The notes below the pieces were generated by a model. The model made no database searches and was not told the DNA's origin. It saw only the letters and a list, made by a program, of their open reading frames with translations. 64,000 bases of DNA, taken from the NCBI GenBank assembly GCA_030267565.1, contig BRXU01000024.1, forward strand, positions 1,534,501-1,598,500, given 5' to 3'. Numbering within the stretch: position 1 is the stretch's first letter; each line of letters opens with the position of its first letter. Below, one piece after another: positions 1 through 12,700 of this stretch. This stretch comes from Pleodorina starrii (Eukaryota; Chlorophyta; Chlorophyceae; Chlamydomonadales; Volvocaceae). A program made the translations under genes and the position numbers.

Positions 1-144
1 GAATGAAGTGGCAAAGGAAGTCGCCACACGCGTCCCCCACATGCAAGAAGCGGCCGCTGCTAACCTCCCCCCCCCCACGCAAAGACCAAGCCCCGATCCT
101 CAGCTCCCCCCGGCAGCATACACACACACGCCGCCACCGCTCAC

Positions 145-2761
145 CCGCAACGTCACCCGCCAGCACCGCGGCCACCAGCTTATGCAGGGCGCCGTACTTG
201 GGGTGATCCTTCAGCCCCGCGACTGCAGGCAGAGGCAGCAGGTCCAGGGTGTACACAGCCGCGCTGCGCAAGTAGTCCGCAAGAGCACCCGCAGCCGCCT
301 CCACCACCTCGGGGGCTTTGTCGGGTGTGCCCGGTAGGGACAGCGCCTGGCCCACCAGTGCCAGATGCTCCCGGGTGGTGGGACGGTCCGTGGCGCCCTG
401 GGAGCGGGAAGTGGGGAGGCGAAAGCAAGTGGAGGGGGGCGAGTGGGATCCGGAATGGCTCTGGTCGGACGGCGTGGCGACACGCACGCATGACGCATAG
501 ATCCTAGCGAGGCCACCAAGGCTGGAACAGTCGTGGCACAGCCAGTCAAATCATAACTGGTCCTGCGTGTATGAGTTTCGCTGTGTAAGTTTCGGACGTC
601 ATTAGCCTCAGAGCAATAGTTGTCAGCACCGCATTCCGTGTCGAGCGGAGCGGGTCAGGCAATGTAGATAAGGATATATTGAAAAAGCTCATCTTCGGCC
701 AAGAGACGTTATGCTCGGGCTTACCCGGAAAAGCCATGCCTCGTTTTAATGCGCACTGTTGTGCCGGACGCGCAACGTCACCGGAGCAGGTGCTTGTGGC
801 ACCGTAATGGACCATAGTTGTCAAGCGCAAGAGGATGCAGCAAACACGTCATCATTCCCGTATACCCTCGCTCCAACCACCAACCACCAACCACAGCGAC
901 ATCGACCGTTCGCCTACCCGCATGGCCGCCGCGAGCGCCAGGAAGAGCTGCCGTGACTCCGCGGGACCCAGCTTCCACTGTGTCACCCAGCGCTGCGCCT
1001 TGCCGCGCACTGTTCCAGGAAGGGGCACAGGGCGGGGATTCACACGAAGGTTCGTACTATGCGGTAGCAGACACCTAGCGCGAGACGAGCACCACTGACC
1101 GAATACCGTTGACCCGGTGATCAAAACACAGGAATGTAATCGACACCACCTACCCGCAGCGCTGAACGTAGCCCTGCACTTGGCCGAGTTGCGAGCGGCG
1201 AAGGCCGCAGCTGCCAGCAGCACCGCTAGCTGTGCTGACGGCTGAGAGGAGATGATGCCGTACAGAGATAGGAGGGCAGTCAGCCGCTCCTCGGCCCGCT
1301 CGTCCGACTGCACAGGGATCCGTACACGTGAAGGGTGACGGGGGAGGGACATGATCTTGCAACGTACGCAATACAGCGAAATCGCGCGTGGGGAATTGTG
1401 AAGCTTTCTTCATGGGTTTGAAGGGTTGAAGAAAGCGTGCTCCCCATCGGCGTACGTCAATGACAACGTATGCGATTCAGACAAACGTCCCAGTAATGGT
1501 CCCAGTATGTGCTTGTGATGGATGCGGTGCAGCTAAGCAGGACTCAGAGGGTATAAGTCTTCGTCAGAGCCCAGGGCTCGGACAGAAATCTCGTGTGTAG
1601 AACATTACGCATCATCGTCCTTTGCAGCTGTGCCAATGCGCGCCTGCCAGCGCAGGATTGTGGACGCCGGCGAGTCCCTCGAGAGCGGTTACAATAGCGT
1701 AATCCCTTATAATAACCTTGCAAGGAAACCACTACTGCCCAGCGCCCCTTGCGGAAAGATCGCCCAATGAAGAGGGGGGGGGCGTCATGCAGTTTAAGGC
1801 ACGTAAGGAAAATCCTCGTAACAGTTGTCGTCTTTCCCGTTGTCGTCTTTCCCTGAGACCCCGCTCCCAAAATGCGCCGTTCCTTGCATCCCGATGCCTG
1901 TCAGCCATGCCTCACCTGGCAGAGCGCTGTCGCCAGAGTGGTAGCAGCGGCCTGCTGGCGGTCCTCTTGTACCCTCCCAACTGCATGTACGACAATGCTG
2001 ATGCAGCACTCGGCCTCTGCGGGGCAGCATTGCAACCGTACGTAACGAGGCTGCGAGCCGGCGACGAGCAGGCAAGCACGGGGCCCAAGTTCCCGGGAAG
2101 CGTGGCCTGATCATTCTACACTCACCCTTTTCAGGCATTTTGGCATATATTAAGTTGACCTGGGTCGATACACGCGCGATATACTCCGCATAACGTTCCT
2201 CCTGTTGCGGATTTTCGAGGCAGACGGGTGTATCAGACATGCCGACATGAAAGATAGATGACGTTAGGCCTTGCAAGGAGCACACCCTCCAACCGACCGC
2301 ACCTGGATCAAGTTCACGCAATCGTTGAGGAACAAAGTAGCTGGCGTGTCTGCCAGCGCTGTTCGCGTCTGTATGGCAAGGGAAAGCAGGATCGGCCCGG
2401 CGGCGGGAAACAAGTTGGCACCGAGATTTGCAGTAAGCGCGGCGCACTCGATAGGAGCGAAGATCCGGAGAAACAAGCACAACGAATGTCCATTGTGGAC
2501 TAGGAGTTGGCTGGTTTGGCGGCGGCTCAAAAGCCCAACGCGCTTCCCAAACAGGCAGCCAGCGTAGCTGTGCCTTCTAGCGCTTAACAAGCACGTTCCA
2601 TCCGAGGATCCCCGTGCCGCGATCCACAGCGCCACGAAGCTCGACGCACCCAAATCCGATCCCGAGAAACTCGCCTGGCCCTCATTTAACAGCTCAGCCA
2701 CATGCTGCGCCACGCTAACGAAGCTATCCTCATCCGAAGTTTCAACGAGTTGGAGCGGCAT
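145..2761 (-). CDS. EIF3M: eIF3 subunit M (PCI protein), 3' end outside window
   Basis: Predicted subunit M of translation initiation factor eIF3, a cytosolic PCI/helical-repeat scaffold protein. Exons read on the minus strand: 2761-2650, 2269-2126, 2016-1916, 1307-1154, 1009-918, 397-145; the gene continues past base 1. The start Met gives MPLQLVETSDEDSFVSVAQH, resembling the plant eIF3m N-terminus. Later blocks also match the plant protein in order: a helix starting EAECCISIVV, the DERAEERLTALLSLYG block, WKLGPAESRQLFLAL (plants have WNIGVKDQRELFL), and LLPLPAVAGLKDHPKYGALH (plants DLLDMPAVAQLEKDPKYAPV). Junction phases agree at the joins, with donors such as GTGAGT at 2125 and GTAGGT at 1153. 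Weak points: the exon-2 acceptor at 2270 is chosen mainly for phase, and a conserved helix expected between the exons ending at 918 and starting at 397 was not found. The last donor may instead be a few bases upstream. Divergent from the gene that starts at 3717. Confidence 0.83.
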
Positions 2762-3716
2762 CTTTGTGCACGCTAAAATAGAGGCCCGCTAAGGGCGCTA
2801 CCCTCCTTTCGCTCGATGCCTCTGCTAATGCCGTTTGGCACTACAAGGTAATTTAGTAAGGGTAATGAGTTTACTTTCCAGAATCGACCTAAACAAGCAG
2901 AGGAGATTCAGGCAAACGGCGCCGCCGTGTGAACCTGCAGTTCTTGCAGTGCTCAAGAGAATACAATGGACACTTGATCGTTGAACTGTGTAAAACAGCG
3001 GAGATCGTAAGTAGCGAGTTTCGGGATTATGTGCAAGGTGCAGCGCCAAAAGCGGCAATGAAGGCGGTTGGAGAGGAGGCCCAATTACGGCAGGGAAACC
3101 GACTCGGCCGCTCCGTAGCAGGGCCCTGGCTCTTGAGCAGCAATCGTAGAATGGTTCATTTGACCTCCAATCACGAACGGTTCAGATGGTGCAGTAGTGC
3201 AGTCGTTCGGCGGACGGCCGTTGCTTTTGCCGTGTACCCCCGCGTGTGGCCAGTCACTTCGATCATAGAATTTATCATAGAGCCTGCTTGCAAAAAATCA
3301 ACAGCGAATGATCTGCCCTCCGATCGCTTTGTCCTAAACCAATTGACCTGCATTCAAGCAATCAACGCAGGAAGTCTTACAGCTTGCGCTGCACACCTTC
3401 CGCGAGCATCGGTAAAACGAGGAAGCATATCACGAAAGCTTTTTCACCGGCAGCGCGAGGTGAGGTGCTGCATAAGGTTGCTCGACCCCATGTGGCGCCC
3501 AAGCCCCACCTTATTCGCTGCAGTTGCCGATATCTGCTCGCTCCAGCTTTCCTTCCCCCATTAAGCTGTCTTCGGTCACCATGACGCACCACGCGCTACA
3601 TGCCTAGTTGACTCTATGCCCACGACGGTTGCCCCCCCATCCTTTCCACCACGCAGTACTAAACCACTCGACCTCGAGCTCGCCATTGCGCGGGACGCGG
3701 CGGCAGCGGGCTCGCC
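2762..3716. other. Divergent intergenic spacer (eIF3m / exostosin-like gene)
   Basis: About 955 bases between the eIF3m start (minus) and the glycosyltransferase start (plus); it must hold both promoters and 5' UTRs. It is less G+C-rich than the flanking introns. Reading frames up to about 210 codons exist (for example 2929-3564) but show no recognisable domain and overlap others on the opposite strand. No clear TATA box or repeat was recognised. Confidence 0.5.
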
Positions 3717-6700
3717 ATGGCTGACCCACGCCTGCTGCTATTGTTCGCCCTACTGCATGCCTCGACCTTTTCAGGGCCGCCGCTGGCCCGGCTGCTGTAC
3801 AGCGGCGGCCGTCCGGACACCGCTGACGCACAGGGCAGCCGCAGCAGCGCGGGGCTTTTCTCCAGACAGCGGGCATCACGGGGGGGATGGGGCCCGCTGC
3901 TGGCTGGCGCCACTCCGCGCACCTACATGATCCAGCACCCCGCCATGAGGGGCTGGGACCAGCCCGGGCTGCCCTCATGGGACGAAATCGTCAAGGGGGA
4001 AAACCGAAAGGTGGAGTGGGGCTGGCATGGTAGTGCGTAGGCGCGGTGTTGGGGCAGGGATGAGCTGGGTAGCGTACGGGTGCAGCAGGGACGCTTCTGA
4101 GGTCCCGGGTTGTGCCTTATGCGCGCAAATCAGTCGACTGCCGGCGGGTGTGGATGCCGCTCCCGAATCGCAAATGTGGTTTCCCTCCGCCCCTCCTTCC
4201 CTCCTTCCTCCCCTCCTTCCTCCTAGGTGTACAACCCCGGGGCCGGTCGTGTGGCCCGCAACGGCTCGGTGCTGACGGACCACGCGGGGGGCTTGTTTGA
4301 CCATATCATGGCGGACCACCTGAAAACGGGTGGGTAGGGCATGGTTGGGCAAGGCGGGCGGGGAGGATTCTGAGCTATCCATTTACCGGAAGCCACCCCG
4401 CTTTTCGCTTTCACAAACCGTCCTCGCCGGGCACCTCTCCCTGGTCTCCTTGTGCCGCTTATGGTTGGTTGCTTTTCATGGTGTGGTCTCTCTCGCTCTG
4501 GTCTGTCAACATACAACATACAAGAAAGGCAGGGCAGGTTGGGGCCAGCGTGAGCAGACGTGCGCGAGCGGGGAGGGGCGGGTTCCCGCGGGTTAACAGG
4601 CAGGGGTGTAGGCGAGATCGGACTCGAGCAGTGCGGCTGTGTAGCATGACGGCGACCCAAGCTCCCGTGAGGTGCCCGGTAGGGGGAGGGGAGGGGAAGG
4701 AGGCACGTGGCACTCAAACCGGGCGGTAGGCGAACGGGGCCCGACAGGGTGTATATTTGGGCCCGACAAAGGGATACCTATGAGCCGGTCGGGGCCCGAA
4801 AGGATGTATACATCCCGTGCGAGGCCACATCGGCACATCCACACCAGCAGGTGGGCAGCCAGGCGCCAGGAGTTGGTATTCGCCCACATACGCATATCCG
4901 GGTGGGTGGTGGGTGCGCCATTGATAATAGGGGGTGCTGTATACGGCAGAGGGCATGCAGCCAGGGCTGGACAAGTTGGGGTGCCCGCATCCCGCGTCCT
5001 TCACCATTTCATGGTCATGATGATGATGATGGTGATGATCATCAGAATGACGACCAACAGCCCCAGGCTTGACAGGCTTCATCGATGAAGTCGGCTGCCG
5101 CTCAGACCATTCAGCCGACGTGCGCCGCCCGCCCTCTTGGCTCCTGATATCTAGCTTTACTGATATTAGCAGCGTCCCTTGTGTTCCTCCCCCTCCCCGC
5201 ACACCAGTTTGCGACAGCAGCGGCAAGGCGTGCAAGCGCAAGGTGTGCGCCCTGGCCCGCGGGGATTGGTGCAAGGACTACTACAACCAGGTGGGGTGGG
5301 GTGTGGAGAGCCGTTTTGGTGGACCGTGGCCGATGTGTGTGTGGGGGGGGGCTGGGGGGAGGCTGGGCTGGCTGGAGGTGTGGCGAGACGGGGTGGAGGA
5401 ACCTGCGCCGATCGATCGGACTGATGCACAGAGGCGGTCCCGGTTTAGAAGTGTGCGTGTGGAGCGCTGTGCTGGTGATGGGACATGCGACCCGATGTGC
5501 GCCGCACTGGGCAGGAGTAGGGAAGGCTGACTGGACGAGTCGGCACCTCTCCCCTCTCCGCGCCCCACCTGACGTGACCCTGGCGGCTGTGACATGACGC
5601 CACGCTGAAGCCTTGGCTGCTGCTGTGGAGAGAGGACCGCTCGCCGCACGGCCCGCCGTCCGCCCGTCCCTGCCCCAACGGACATTTCTCCCCCTCCTCC
5701 CCCCCCTCCACACACGCACATATTTTGCATGTATGAGAGATCAGTTAAGAGCCACCTCCTCCTCCCACACCCGAGCTAAGGGCCTGGGCCGTTACGTGGG
5801 CAGCACCCCGACCGCCCCCCCGGGGGGGGAGGTTATATAAAGGAGCATATCACTCCCTGCCCCCCCTCCTCCGTCCATGAACTCCCTTACAGTCCCCTCC
5901 CTTTGGGTTAGACTGTTCTTGTTTCCATTCCCCCTGCTCACTTTCACCCTACCCGCCCCCGCCCCTTGCACAGGACCCCATCGCCTGGAAGCCGCCTCCC
6001 CGAGGAGATAAGGACTGCCCCGCCACCTCCTTCGGGGTCTGCAACGGAGTGGGCAACTGCCAGTACGACATTGGGGTGTGCATGTGCCCCGCGGGTGGGT
6101 GAACAGGACCCCGGGTTGGGCTGCATTGGGGTGCATGGGGGTGAGCTGTGCTCTGAAAACGGCAAGGCGCGAGGTGCAGGTACTGTACGCGGGCGCGACA
6201 CGGCCGGGATATTGTTTGCTGCCAAATAGGGTGGGTTTGCGGTTTTGGCGGCTGCTACCGGTCTACTTGTCGCGGAAGCACGGCGCGGCGCACTGGACGG
6301 TTGCGGGCGCGAGCGAGAGGGCACCGTCAGGAGGGCCTTGCGTGCGGCAAGGGGCCCTGGATAAGGTGGCAGCGGGGCAGTCCCCGCGGCCCACCTGGGC
6401 CCGTGCAATTGCAATCGTTTACACGTTCATTCCTTCGTTCGCTCAATCAGTTGGTGGCCTCGTTGGCAGGTCCATGCGCTTGCGGTGCCCTGCGCGACTG
6501 CTTGTGGGAGCGGTCGCCCTCCAGCTCGCCAGCTCAGCAACCCCCGACCCCGACTCGCCCCGGGCCGTTCTAATGACCCCGACTCGACTTACAAAGGGTT
6601 AAAGCCCAGCCTTAGGGCCGCCATGCTGCGTCTGGCTCCTAACCCGTGCGGCTCACCTGCCCCTCCACCTCACGTGTTTATCGTTCACGGTCTCCGGCCT

Positions 6701-9700
6701 ATCCGTGGCTAACCCCCCCTCATGTCCTCAGGCTGGAAGGGCAACGACTGCTCCGTTCGGGACCCCCGGCCCTGCACCCATCGCTACCGCCAACAGCCGT
6801 TGGACGGAACCAACACCACGCCCATTGTGAGGGGGCGCGGTTGGGAGGGAGGTGGTTGTGTCTGTTCCCAATTGCGCGGCATCCGTTTTGATGGTGGTGC
6901 CATTTCTTCAAGGAGACGCAAGATCTCGGGGGAGGGCCGAGCTGTGGGTGCCTGGGGGAATGCGATGACGACCGCTGTTGTGCTGCGCGGCCCTCTTCGT
7001 TGCAGTGAGCCCCTCGGGCTTGACCCTTTCAGGAGAAGGGCCCAGCCAACGCGAATGCAAACAGTCGTTCGTTTCCTGGCGATGCAGTCCTCCGTTCTTG
7101 CCCGTGTTACTTGCCCACCCACGCTCCGGCCCGCCCCTCGCATACCTGCCGTACGATACCCGGCGCAGAGCCATTCGGGCCCCGACGGCCGCGACGTCGA
7201 CTGGAAGGAGCAGGGCTGGACCGCCTCCCGCTGTGGGGGTGAGGCGGGCGGCGGGGTGTGTGCACGTGTATGCCTACGTGCTCCGGGCGGGGGTGTGGGA
7301 CTGTCCCGGACCTCAACACTTGAGGGGGCCGAGAAACAGGGGCAAGGGGGTGCGGGGGTGAGTCAATACGTAACGAGGCTGCGGGTGTGTGCGACCCGGT
7401 GTGCAATTAGGGTTGTGAGTGGACGCCACACGCCGGCCGGGGAGCCCGCATCTCGCTCCTCGCGCGCCAGCTCCCGCCTCCCGGCCGGCTGGGAAAGCGG
7501 ACAGCAAAGGGGGCACCGCGCCACCTATCTTTGTCACCCGCCCTTGTCACCCCCGCTGGCTGTCTCCGCTCCCCTGCTGTGTGTTGTCGGCTGGACTGGG
7601 CGGCTGCCGTACCGCCACCCGCACCTGTGTTTTGCCCCCCAGGCTACTGCGATGACGACGTGGCCATGTGCTACTGCCCGCCCGGCACCAAGTACGGCTG
7701 GCAGCCCGCGCCCCCCGGATCCCCCCCGGGCACACCGCCGCTGCGGACCGGACGACCCATGGGCGACTCGTGCAAGCCGGGCAAGGTGCGGGGCGAGATT
7801 GAACTCGCCAACGAACGAACGAACTAACGAACTTGTGATTGACGGGCGAACGGAGGGGCAGACCGGCCGACCTACCCGGGGTGGGGCCGGCGGGGAGGAG
7901 GAGGGCAGATGCGGCGACGGGTTCGGGAGGGCTGATCTCGCATGGGAGGCGGTGCAAGCGAGGTGGCAAGTTACGAGTATTACGCGTACCGTGATAGTTG
8001 CCGATAGAGTTGACTCGTGAAGCAACTGGTTGCGTTGAACGTCTAGGACGACGCATCATGGCCCTCGGTGCGGCCAGTGGACCCCCAGTGCTGTTATACG
8101 TACCGGAGGGGTTGTGGCTACTCGCGCGGCGACTGGATACGCCAAACATGTGGAAGGACGGCGCCTCAGGATTGCGATGCTAGCCGCCGGCACGCGCCCT
8201 CCCCCTCGAGCTCCCGGTCAGCTCCGTGCGAGTTTGGGCACTCAGCACCCCGCCTTCCTTCCATTCCCACGCTCGCATCATGGTCCTCGGTGCTGCCAGA
8301 GGCCCCCACCCGCTGGCCCTTGCGCCAAAGCTCTTCCCTTGCTCGCTTTAACCCCTCCCCCGGCCGGTTTAACTAACAGGAGGCGAGGAGGGCTTCTGCT
8401 GGTCATTTGAGACAACTGGTTGTGCACTCCGCTCACTCCCCAGCTTTCACTTGACTTGAATGGTTACGTAGGGGGCTGTTGCCGCAACCATTACATGATT
8501 AGCATTGCACTAGAGTATCCTCCCAGACCATCGTTCTCACCTCATCCCGTTGCGGTGCCCCGGCTCCACTTTGCCTCCTGCCCCTCGCCCCGCTTCCGTC
8601 TTCCCCCCCCCCCCCGCCAGGACCTGGCCACGGGCGCCAAGTTGGACTGGGGCCGCATAGAGCCCGACCACCTGTTTGGACCCGACGGCTGGTGCAACTC
8701 GGACACAGCGCCGCGCACGCAGTGAGTGCACACTCGGTCTGCATGCCTGCTTGCCTGTAGGTCTGCAGGTCAGCCGTGCGGGGCGGTCCGTGTGTTGCGC
8801 CAGATGCCGTTGAAACGGTGCAACTGATGCATGACGGGCCGAGCGGGCAAGGCGGGGGCCGCGTGGAAAGGAGGGAGGGCGAGGAAAGCATGTAGATCGG
8901 GGGGCCACCCACCCGCAACCACGCACAGCAAGCTTGTCGGGGGCGAACGGTGAGGCTGGCTGGTTGGCACATTGCTCTCACCTCACCTCGGGGGCTCGCT
9001 TTGCGCCATGATGGACGGAGTGGGGTGGGGTCGTATGGGACTTTCGTTGCACTGCACTGCACTGCACGTGGATGTGTGCACTTCTGCAAACCGGGATATG
9101 TGCCCCCCCCCCCCCGCGACCTTGCCAGCCCCAACCCACCCAGGGGCCTGCCTAGACCAGCGGCTGGCACCCCGCCGCTGTTTGTTGCCAGCGCCCCGGC
9201 CCCCAGCACCAGCATCCGCCAATCTGTGCCTGTCTTCCGCTGCCTGCTGCCTGAGCTGCAGCGTCTCACCCCCCTCACGATTTTGCTCTGTGTAGGAGCC
9301 ACGAATCTGGATCGAACTGTCCATCCCTTCCCTTTCCCCTTCCCCTCCCAAGCACGTAGACAGTGATTAAATTCGCATCTGGCATGTCTTGACCCCGACC
9401 CAGATCGCCAGATATGGCGGGAGTCAGGATTAGAATCCTAACAACCCCAATGTTTCTCCCTGCCCCCTGCCCCCCTTCCCCTTTTCCTACTGGACTCTTT
9501 TCCACTACCACGTATTGTCCGCCATTCAGCTTTTCCCTTTCTTTGTCTCACTTGGCCCCGCCTCACCCCCGCCTCATCCCCCGCCCCCCTCCCGCAGCTG
9601 CGGCTGCATCCTGGACGGCATGCAGGGGGGCATGTGCGACCAGCCCATCGAGCCATTTTGCTTCAACCAGGTGGGGCTGGGGGGGGGGAGTGCGTTGGGG

Positions 9701-12700
9701 AGGCTATCCATTTGGGGTTGTTCCTCCACGCACTCTCTACACCCCGCCGACCCCCACCCCGCCTGTCCTGTGTTATCCTACAGCACCGCACCGCACCACT
9801 TCCTTTGCCCCTCCCTTTCACCTCGTGTGGCCCCCATTTCATTCCGTCCAACATCCATCTCACTCGTCACCCCTCCCCTTCCTCCCACCGCCCCTCTCCC
9901 CTCTCTCCCCCCTCCCCCCCCCGCAGTGTTCGGGTCACGGCGACTGCAAGACCGGGTTCTGCAAATGCCACGAGGGCTGGTACGGCATGGACTGCTCCCG
10001 CCAGCGCGCCTCGGCCAAGGAACGGACCAAGGGTGGGCTGGGGGGCAGGCTGGGCTGGGGCGGCGTGGATGTCTGGGCTGGGCTGCGCTGGGGAGACATT
10101 GGTGACATTGGAGCGGGGTTGCTGGCGAGGGGGATCGTGTGTTCGCATTGAGTTCGCCGTCCCCGCCCCCTGGTGTCATCTGTTCTGCTGCAACCCCGTC
10201 CCAACCTCCAGGCTATCACGAGCCGGGCGGCGGCAAACCCTACCTGCAGGGGGTGGTGGTGGACCCGCCGGCGGCACAGGTGGGAGTGGGTGCTTGTCTC
10301 TGTGCAGTGTGTGTATTTAACTATGTATGGGTGTGTTGGGGGGGTTTACGGGGCGCTGGAAGGAGGGAGTAGAAACAGAGCGCACGGGTGCGACCGTTGC
10401 TGGCTGGGGTCTGCTCTGCGGGGTTTCAGTCGGTGCCGACGGGCCTTCACGACCCCGGAGGGAGCTAAGTGCCGCACTTGGCCGCGTCCGCAACCTGCCT
10501 GTTCGCAACCCCCCGCGTCCGGTCCACAACAGCACATGCCGTTCACACCCGCACGTGCCCATGCACACCTGCTCCCCTGCCTGGGCACCTCTCCTTTCCC
10601 GGCCCGCCCGCGCGCATCAAACACGCGCCATGCACCCCGCACTCCCCTCCGCTGTCCTCACCGACCAACTCGCCCCCCCCCTCCCCCCCCCCCTCCCGCC
10701 CTCCCTCTTCCGCAGGACCCGCCCCCCTCGCCCACCCGCCGGCGGCCCCTCATCTACGTGTACGACACTGACCCTATCTTCAACACCAAGATGATGCAGT
10801 ACCGCATCGCCAGGTGGGGGGGTGGGGTGGGCAGTGGACAGTGGACGGTCCACAAGCGGGGAGCCGCATACGGTAGTAGCTTCCTTTTCCGCTCAGCCCG
10901 GCGACGTTTAGGCGCGCGGGCGGGACAGAAGTGTGCTTTCCTCCCCCCCTCCCCCGTCTTCACACCGGGTGCGCCTGCGCGCTACGAGAGGCAGTGCTAC
11001 GGGCGTTATGGGTGGGGGCGTGTCCGCTTGCACTCAACGGCAATGCTGCCGCTGAGTGACGCCGCGGACTGGCGGGCAGACGGGCACATCGTTTCCTCGT
11101 CTGCCCTCCTCGTGACCTTACCTGGGCTCTCGGCCTGGCCTTGACTCCTCATTACGCTCCCACCGTCTCCCTCAACCATGCCTTCCCCGGCCACCCCCCC
11201 CCCCCCCAACGGAGAGCCCTTTCATCGACCGCTCGGCACGCCACCTGACCTTGACCCGCATCGCCCCTCCTCCCACACTGTCGGCCTGTTAGCTTGCCTG
11301 CTTGCCGATTCGAGATCTTTCGCAATCCAAACCCTCCCCCCAGCGCCGCCCCAGCGCCGCAAATCTGGACTGTTCAGCCTCCCCCCACCCCCCGCTCCCA
11401 CACATGCGGATACTCTACACCCCCCTCCCACCTCTCACCCCCTCCCACCTCTCGAGCCCCCCCCCCCCTCCCGGTCTCCAGGACCTCTTGCGTGTACCGG
11501 TTGTTCGGAGGCCACAACGACACCTTTTTCAACAACTACGTGTACACGCTGGAGAGCTACTGGATAGAGATGCTCACCGTCAGCCAACACAGGTGCGTGC
11601 GTGGCTGGCAGGCGGGCGGGCGGGTCTGTACGGGTCTGACAGCGCGATTGTGAACATTCCCAGCTCCCCCAAAGGCGCGATACCTTCGGGGGTTAATGCG
11701 GTGCAAGGTGCGGCAGGGAGGGGGATTGGAGTCAAGACGCTCCCCACCGCCACGGTGCGCCACCCGCCCAGACAGGGATACGCGGCCGTGCATGTGCGCG
11801 TGAGGTGTGGGGGGGGAGGGAGGGAGGGGTGTGGATATGCGCGTGGCGTGAGGTGGCAAGCTAACGGATAAAGTTGGTTTGGAAGAGGTGGTTATGACCG
11901 CAGGGGCGGGCAGGGCGAGGAAGGCGATTCAGGGTGCGGTGCGTCATTGCTACAGCGACCGGCCCCTTTGGTAACCTTGAAGGCCACAAAATAACACCAA
12001 GACCACCAAACAATAAAGTTGATTGGCTGCGAGGGAATTGCGGATCCGGCTGCCGCAGCTGACTACTAGAAGTCCCCCCCCCCGCCGCCTCACGATAGTT
12101 ACTGAACATGGCTTGAGGACGAATGGCTGCGCCGAGCTCTTCGGTGTCATATGACGGCGCCCCCAGTACGGTACCTGAGTTGGGTCCAGAGAAGACAGCG
12201 TCCACAGCGCGTTGACGGAGGTGCTGCGTAGCCCTGTCTGTCTGTCTGTCCAGAAGCTGGGCCGAAAGAAAACGAATGGGGTTGGCGGAAATGGTACAAA
12301 GCATACTACTTGTCGGAAAGGAAAGAAAGTGTCGGCAACCGAGGAAGGAGGGGTAGGGAAGGGTTGGAGGGTAGGAGAGGGGCGCGTGTGCCTGGTTGAT
12401 GGTTGATGGAGCCATGCCGGGTCAGTCAGCTGAGCAGCCGCAAAGCCAGAGCGGTGAGGGCAACATGTCAGTGCGGGATGGACGCGTGTGTGTGTACCGG
12501 TATGCGGACAGTGGGGCGGGCGGGCGGGCGGCGTAGCCATGCTTGAGGTGCGGGATTGCTCGCGCCTGCGGATACGGCAAGGTGGGCGTTGGGAGGCTTG
12601 CGGACTGCGAGCTGGGAGTCGGGTGGCGAGGGAAGGGAGCCCCTCCTTCCTCCGCCTGCCGCCCGTCTTTCATGCATCATTGGACTGTCTTCCTCTTCCT

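Noticed and set aside
6722..8020. 432-codon plus-strand open frame
   Set aside because: Runs through several introns of the exostosin-like gene; only short parts coincide with real exons (6732-6826, 7169-7238), with conserved protein blocks changing frame at splice sites.
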